NCBI GenBank assembly: GCA_002309875.1
Contig: DBYM01000020.1
Coordinates: forward strand, 1 to 9,945
From: Cyanobacteria bacterium UBA1186
Lineage (GTDB): Bacteria; Cyanobacteriota; Vampirovibrionia; Gastranaerophilales; Gastranaerophilaceae
Reading direction: 5' to 3'
DNA length: 9,945 bases
In this document: piece after piece, positions 7,051-9,945 of the stretch
How positions within the stretch are numbered: position 1 is the first letter of the stretch
How the letters are laid out: each line of letters begins with the position of its first letter
Made by a program: the position numbers and the translations under genes
Notes under the pieces: generated by a model
What the model was told of the DNA's origin: nothing
What the model saw: the letters and a program-made list of their open reading frames with translations, nothing else
Database searches by the model: none

Positions 7051-7079
7051 TTGAAAAAGGGTATATAAAATGCTATACT
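7051..7079 (+). promoter_or_regulatory. extended -10 sigma70-type promoter for fliD-like gene
   Basis: TTGAAA (7051-7056) and TATACT (7074-7079) are separated by exactly 17 bases, and TG at 7071-7072 makes an extended -10 (TGCTATACT). Transcription should begin near 7086, giving a leader of about 125 bases. No flagellar sigma28-like (TAAA/GCCGATAA) or sigma54-like (GG/GC) pair is evident. This suggests housekeeping-sigma control, which is unusual for a late flagellar gene in many bacteria. Confidence 0.75.
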
Positions 7080-7090
7080 GAGTATATAAA
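7061..7090 (+). repeat. direct repeat GTATATAAA around the -10 box
   Basis: The 9-mer GTATATAAA occurs at 7061-7069 and 7082-7090, 21 bases apart (two helical turns), one copy on each side of the TATACT box. It could be a regulator binding site placed to compete with polymerase, or chance in AT-rich DNA. Confidence 0.35.
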
Positions 7091-7210
7091 GCTGTAAAGT
7101 AGTATAGAAACCGGAGAGATATTTTTTAGCGATGTGTTACGGATATTACGCTCCGAGTTGCCCCGCTATAGTTTTATAGTACGAGTACTGACCAAGGATA
7201 GACTAAGAAG
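7086..7210 (+). other. long leader of fliD-like mRNA, with hairpins and a possible 15-codon ORF
   Basis: The leader can form a CGGAG/CTCCG stem (7112-7116 with 7151-7155), a CTATA-GTTT-TATAG hairpin (7166-7179) and an AGTAC-GA-GTACT palindrome (7178-7189). A short frame at 7132-7179 would code MCYGYYAPSCPAIVL, with GGAGA 14 bases before its ATG. GGA triplets occur at 7113, 7141 and in the AAGGA ribosome site (7194-7198). CsrA-type regulators bind such triplets, but no csrA gene is in the window. It fits no riboswitch class known to me. Confidence 0.35.
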
Positions 7211-9945
7211 ATGACGATCTCTTTTAGTGGACTTAATTCAGGATTAGACACGACCTCGTGGATTACTTCGCTTACCGCATTGAAGCAGGCGAAGGTTACT
7301 ACTTTGCAGAAACAACAGGAAACTATCCAGACTTCTTTAACAGCTTTAAACGGGATTAAATCGTACTTTTCAACTTTTCGTTCAATGTTAACGAAAATCA
7401 CTGATTCTAAGTTTAACATCGCTTCAATGGACCTTTTTGCAAGGAACATTGCTACTTCTTCAAATGTGAATGTACTTACAGCAACAGCAACAACAGATGC
7501 GGTAGAGGGGAGTTATAACATCAAAGTAAGCCAACTTGCTTCAAAGACAGAGGCTTCAAGCGGAGTCAAGAAGACCGTAACTATTGAAAATTCAAGTACG
7601 GCAACCACTGACACCTATCTGAAGAATTTGGGTATCAAGGCCGGCGCTATTGACGTTTCACCTGACAGTTCGGGGATTACGGTAAGATTAAACATTACGG
7701 AATCCGATACTATCGGCAGCTTTATTAAAAAACTTGAAAACATCGGGGTTGAGGCTAGTTTCAACGAAAAGACATCTGTATTCAACGTCAACATCAGTAC
7801 TTCTGATATCAACGATATCGGCAGAACGGGTGTTGTCAGCGGATTGAAACTGCAGGGAGTAAATAAAGGGTATGAAACTCCTGCAAGTTTAATCTTCCAG
7901 CAGGAAGAAAATTATACGGAATATGCTACGGGTGCAACAAAATTGTCCGATATCGGAGTCGGTGTCGGTACTGTAACGATTAAAACAAACGATTCTACAT
8001 ACAGCTTAGAACTTGAGGCGAATGATACCATTCAGGACTTCATTGACGCCTTAACGGGAGAGGGAATTCAGGCATCAATAGATAATGGTGTTTTAAGGAT
8101 AGAGAACGCATCTATTCTTAATGACGGAACAACAAATCTGTTGAATGCGTTAGGTTTGGGTAATCCTGATGTATCAGGAAATACTCAAACCAGCGGCGCG
8201 CTTTCTTACAGCACAACGGTTACAAGTGTAACCCTGGCTGATGGCTCGACGCTTCTCAAGGATTTGGGTGTTCATAACGGAACAATAACCGTTGACAAAG
8301 ACGGGGAGACATTAAGTTTTACAATCAACGAAAATAATACTTTACAGAACTTTTTAGATGCTTTAAACAACGCAGGTATAAGCGCAAGCATCAATGACGG
8401 GGTGTTGGATATTGAGAATATCGAGATTACCAACGAAGGCACAACGGGTATAACTTCGGCCCTGGGTGTCGGAGGCGGTGTTGTTGACAATGTTGAACAG
8501 CAAAGCGGAATGCTGACCTACACAACAGTTATATCAACAACTTCAATTGCCGAAGGAAATACACAGTTATCAACTTACGGTGTAAGCAACGGTAATTTGG
8601 TTGTTAATTCCAATGGTGCCACTTATACGATAAGTGTCACATCAACGATGACTTTTGATGATTTGGTCAATGCATTTGCGGCTAAACAATTAGAGGCAAG
8701 TTTTGCCAATGGTGTATTAAATCTCGGTGATATTGAGATTGATACGGCAAATACAACCACAAACATTGTTTCAAAACTCGGTATCGGTGAGGAAGGTGTT
8801 TCTTATATGCTTCAGGAAAGCGGAGCATTACACTACACTGCAACCGTTACCAATACACAGGTAGCAACCGCTACAACAAAATTAAACGAATTCGGTGTTG
8901 CTGCAGGCACCATCAAGGTTAAACATTACGACAATAACGGCAATATCGTTCAGAGTAATGTTACGATTGGTGCCAATATGACATTCCAGGGCCTGATTAA
9001 TGCATTGTCAAGCGTAAACGTTACCGCAACTCTTGATAACGGTGTTCTTGCAATAGACAATGCAAATATAACCGATGTCGGAACTACAAACATTAAGTCG
9101 GCACTTGGTATCAGCGATACGACCGTTGCTTCAAATTTACAAAAATCTACAGCTTTAAAATATGCGACTATTGAAACATTTACTACTACGGCAGATGCAA
9201 GTACAACTCTTGCATATTTGGGGATTGCTACGGGTAATTTGATATTATCCGACAAGCATAATTCATATACAGTCGCAATTTCTACTTCTGAAACTCTGGG
9301 TACGGTTCTTAACAGAATCAACGACATGAGCGGATTTACCGCTACTATGGTAGATGGTAACATCACTTTATCGGGTATGGACATTATTTCTGACGGCGGC
9401 ACGAACTTTACCGAGGCTTTGGGCTTGTCATTATCGGTAAAAGAGGCTGAAGGCTATTATCAGTCATCAAATCCGCTGAAATACAGCACGATTGAAGTTC
9501 ATACGACAACTGCCGATGCTACGACAACTCTTGAACATATCGTTGTTGCAAACGGTCAGACGGTTGAAAACGGTACTTTGGTTGTTAATGATTCCGACAA
9601 AACCGTTACGATAACAGTAAACAAGACGGATACTATCGATACGTTGATGCGTAAATTCCGTGAATCAGGTTTAGAGGGTGTTCAGATTAATCTCACTAAC
9701 GGTCAGATGACACTTGAAGGTGTTAATATTTCATCTTACGGCACGACAAACCTGAACAATGTATTCTCCTTCACTAATGTTGTTGAAGGCTTCCATGCTT
9801 GGTCAGACAGAATGACTTATTATTCCGTAACGACGGAAACTACAACGGTCAGCCACTCCGATACTATTGCAAGCATACACAGCGGCAGTACTTTGGCAAA
9901 CGGTACTTTGAAGGTTGCTACTACGCACGGCACGTTTAATGTTGC
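7211..9945 (+). CDS. fliD: FliD-like flagellar filament cap (hook-associated protein 2), repeat-expanded, 3' end outside window
   Basis: FliD forms the cap at the filament tip under which flagellin folds. The frame is open from ATG 7211 to the window end (911 codons). An in-frame TAG at 7199-7201 rules out an earlier start, and AAGGA lies 12 bases upstream. The N-terminus is typical: SGLNSGLD (6-13), a helical stretch that probably forms a coiled coil (about 25-65), and EGSYNIKVSQLA (99-110), the conserved end of the FliD N-terminal domain. From residue 131 the protein becomes tandem units of 104-113 residues resembling flagellin hook-IN modules (LG(I/V)..G.(I/L).V, then GTTN....LG(I/L)). Common FliD proteins are about 450-700 residues; this one exceeds 900 without reaching the C-terminal D0/D1 helices. 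No signal peptide is seen, as expected for type III export. A large repetitive surface protein with a FliD-like head is an alternative. The residue supply is Thr/Asn/Ser-rich with few cysteines. Confidence 0.88.
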   Translation, partial: MTISFSGLNSGLDTTSWITSLTALKQAKVTTLQKQQETIQTSLTALNGIKSYFSTFRSMLTKITDSKFNIASMDLFARNIATSSNVNVLTATATTDAVEGSYNIKVSQLASKTEASSGVKKTVTIENSSTATTDTYLKNLGIKAGAIDVSPDSSGITVRLNITESDTIGSFIKKLENIGVEASFNEKTSVFNVNISTSDINDIGRTGVVSGLKLQGVNKGYETPASLIFQQEENYTEYATGATKLSDIGVGVGTVTIKTNDSTYSLELEANDTIQDFIDALTGEGIQASIDNGVLRIENASILNDGTTNLLNALGLGNPDVSGNTQTSGALSYSTTVTSVTLADGSTLLKDLGVHNGTITVDKDGETLSFTINENNTLQNFLDALNNAGISASINDGVLDIENIEITNEGTTGITSALGVGGGVVDNVEQQSGMLTYTTVISTTSIAEGNTQLSTYGVSNGNLVVNSNGATYTISVTSTMTFDDLVNAFAAKQLEASFANGVLNLGDIEIDTANTTTNIVSKLGIGEEGVSYMLQESGALHYTATVTNTQVATATTKLNEFGVAAGTIKVKHYDNNGNIVQSNVTIGANMTFQGLINALSSVNVTATLDNGVLAIDNANITDVGTTNIKSALGISDTTVASNLQKSTALKYATIETFTTTADASTTLAYLGIATGNLILSDKHNSYTVAISTSETLGTVLNRINDMSGFTATMVDGNITLSGMDIISDGGTNFTEALGLSLSVKEAEGYYQSSNPLKYSTIEVHTTTADATTTLEHIVVANGQTVENGTLVVNDSDKTVTITVNKTDTIDTLMRKFRESGLEGVQINLTNGQMTLEGVNISSYGTTNLNNVFSFTNVVEGFHAWSDRMTYYSVTTETTTVSHSDTIASIHSGSTLANGTLKVATTHGTFNV
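7601..9945 (+). repeat. tandem diverged repeats of about 105 codons in fliD-like gene
   Basis: Unit starts (base, residue) are 7601 (131, divergent), 7925 (239), 8237 (343), 8549 (447), 8864 (552), 9191 (661), 9512 (768) and 9851 (881, cut by the window end). Unit lengths are 108, 104, 104, 105, 109, 107 and 113 residues. Each clear unit begins A-x-A-x-T-x-L followed by LG(V/I), has a beta-rich half, a helical F/L-x-x-A(L/F) segment, an (A/N)NG(V/I)L-type turn, and then in most units GTTN-x-x-x-ALG(I/L). It ends near S-x-(A/M)L-x-Y-(S/T)-T with a Thr-rich linker. The DNA copies are diverged, so this is an old expansion and not a recent slippage array. The fifth unit carries a short insert rich in Asn/Asp. 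Confidence 0.85.

Noticed and set aside
7086..7210. Cyclic-di-GMP riboswitch upstream of the flagellar gene
   Set aside because: The conserved GEMM core and its tetraloop-receptor features could not be found, and the stems present do not match the known arrangement.
7174..9402. Several minus-strand open frames opposite the fliD-like gene
   Set aside because: They have no ribosome sites or recognisable motifs and are antisense shadows of one continuous plus-strand frame with clear FliD features.
7211..9945. Diversity-generating retroelement target or phage tail fibre
   Set aside because: No reverse transcriptase, template repeat or phage genes are visible, and the N-terminus matches FliD and not a tail fibre.

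Overview
The window reads as ordinary chromosome from a moderately low-GC, Gram-negative-type, flagellated bacterium. A Kdo transferase (WaaA/KdtA) implies lipopolysaccharide, and a FliD-type gene implies flagella. A SWIM-type SNF2 ATPase and an RG/N-rich putative RNA-binding protein would fit a gut non-photosynthetic cyanobacterial relative (Gastranaerophilales/Vampirovibrionia). That placement is inference from general flavour, not shown by the sequence. No transposase, integrase, phage gene or CRISPR array is visible.

Left part (1-2230). A complete tRNA-Pro(GGG) on the plus strand converges on a minus-strand operon read right to left: an unrecognised zinc-ribbon/RG-rich protein (1325-2230), rimM (823-1335) and trmD (95-826). 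The operon is tightly packed, with an 11-base and then a 4-base overlap. A perfect hairpin with A and T runs on its two sides (83-112) lies between the tRNA and trmD, can terminate both directions, and contains the last codons and the stop of trmD. TrmD carries an in-frame 12-bp tandem repeat in a variable loop. The tRNA has G36-G37, the TrmD recognition pair, so enzyme and substrate genes sit tail to tail.

Middle (2231-6983). A divergent intergenic region holds a good minus-strand sigma70-type promoter for the rimM-trmD operon, a weaker candidate plus-strand promoter, and a leader with inverted repeats. Then come a 1062-residue SWIM/SNF2 ATPase and, 31 bases later, waaA/kdtA, probably cotranscribed.

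Right part (6984-9945). A strong extended -10 promoter and a leader of about 125 bases precede a FliD-like flagellar cap gene that stays open to the window edge (911 codons seen). After a typical FliD N-terminus it becomes a series of diverged repeats of about 104-113 residues: one divergent copy, six clear copies and the start of an eighth. The C-terminal cap domain has not been reached. This expanded FliD, the zinc-ribbon/RG-rich protein and the TrmD repeat are the most unusual items here.
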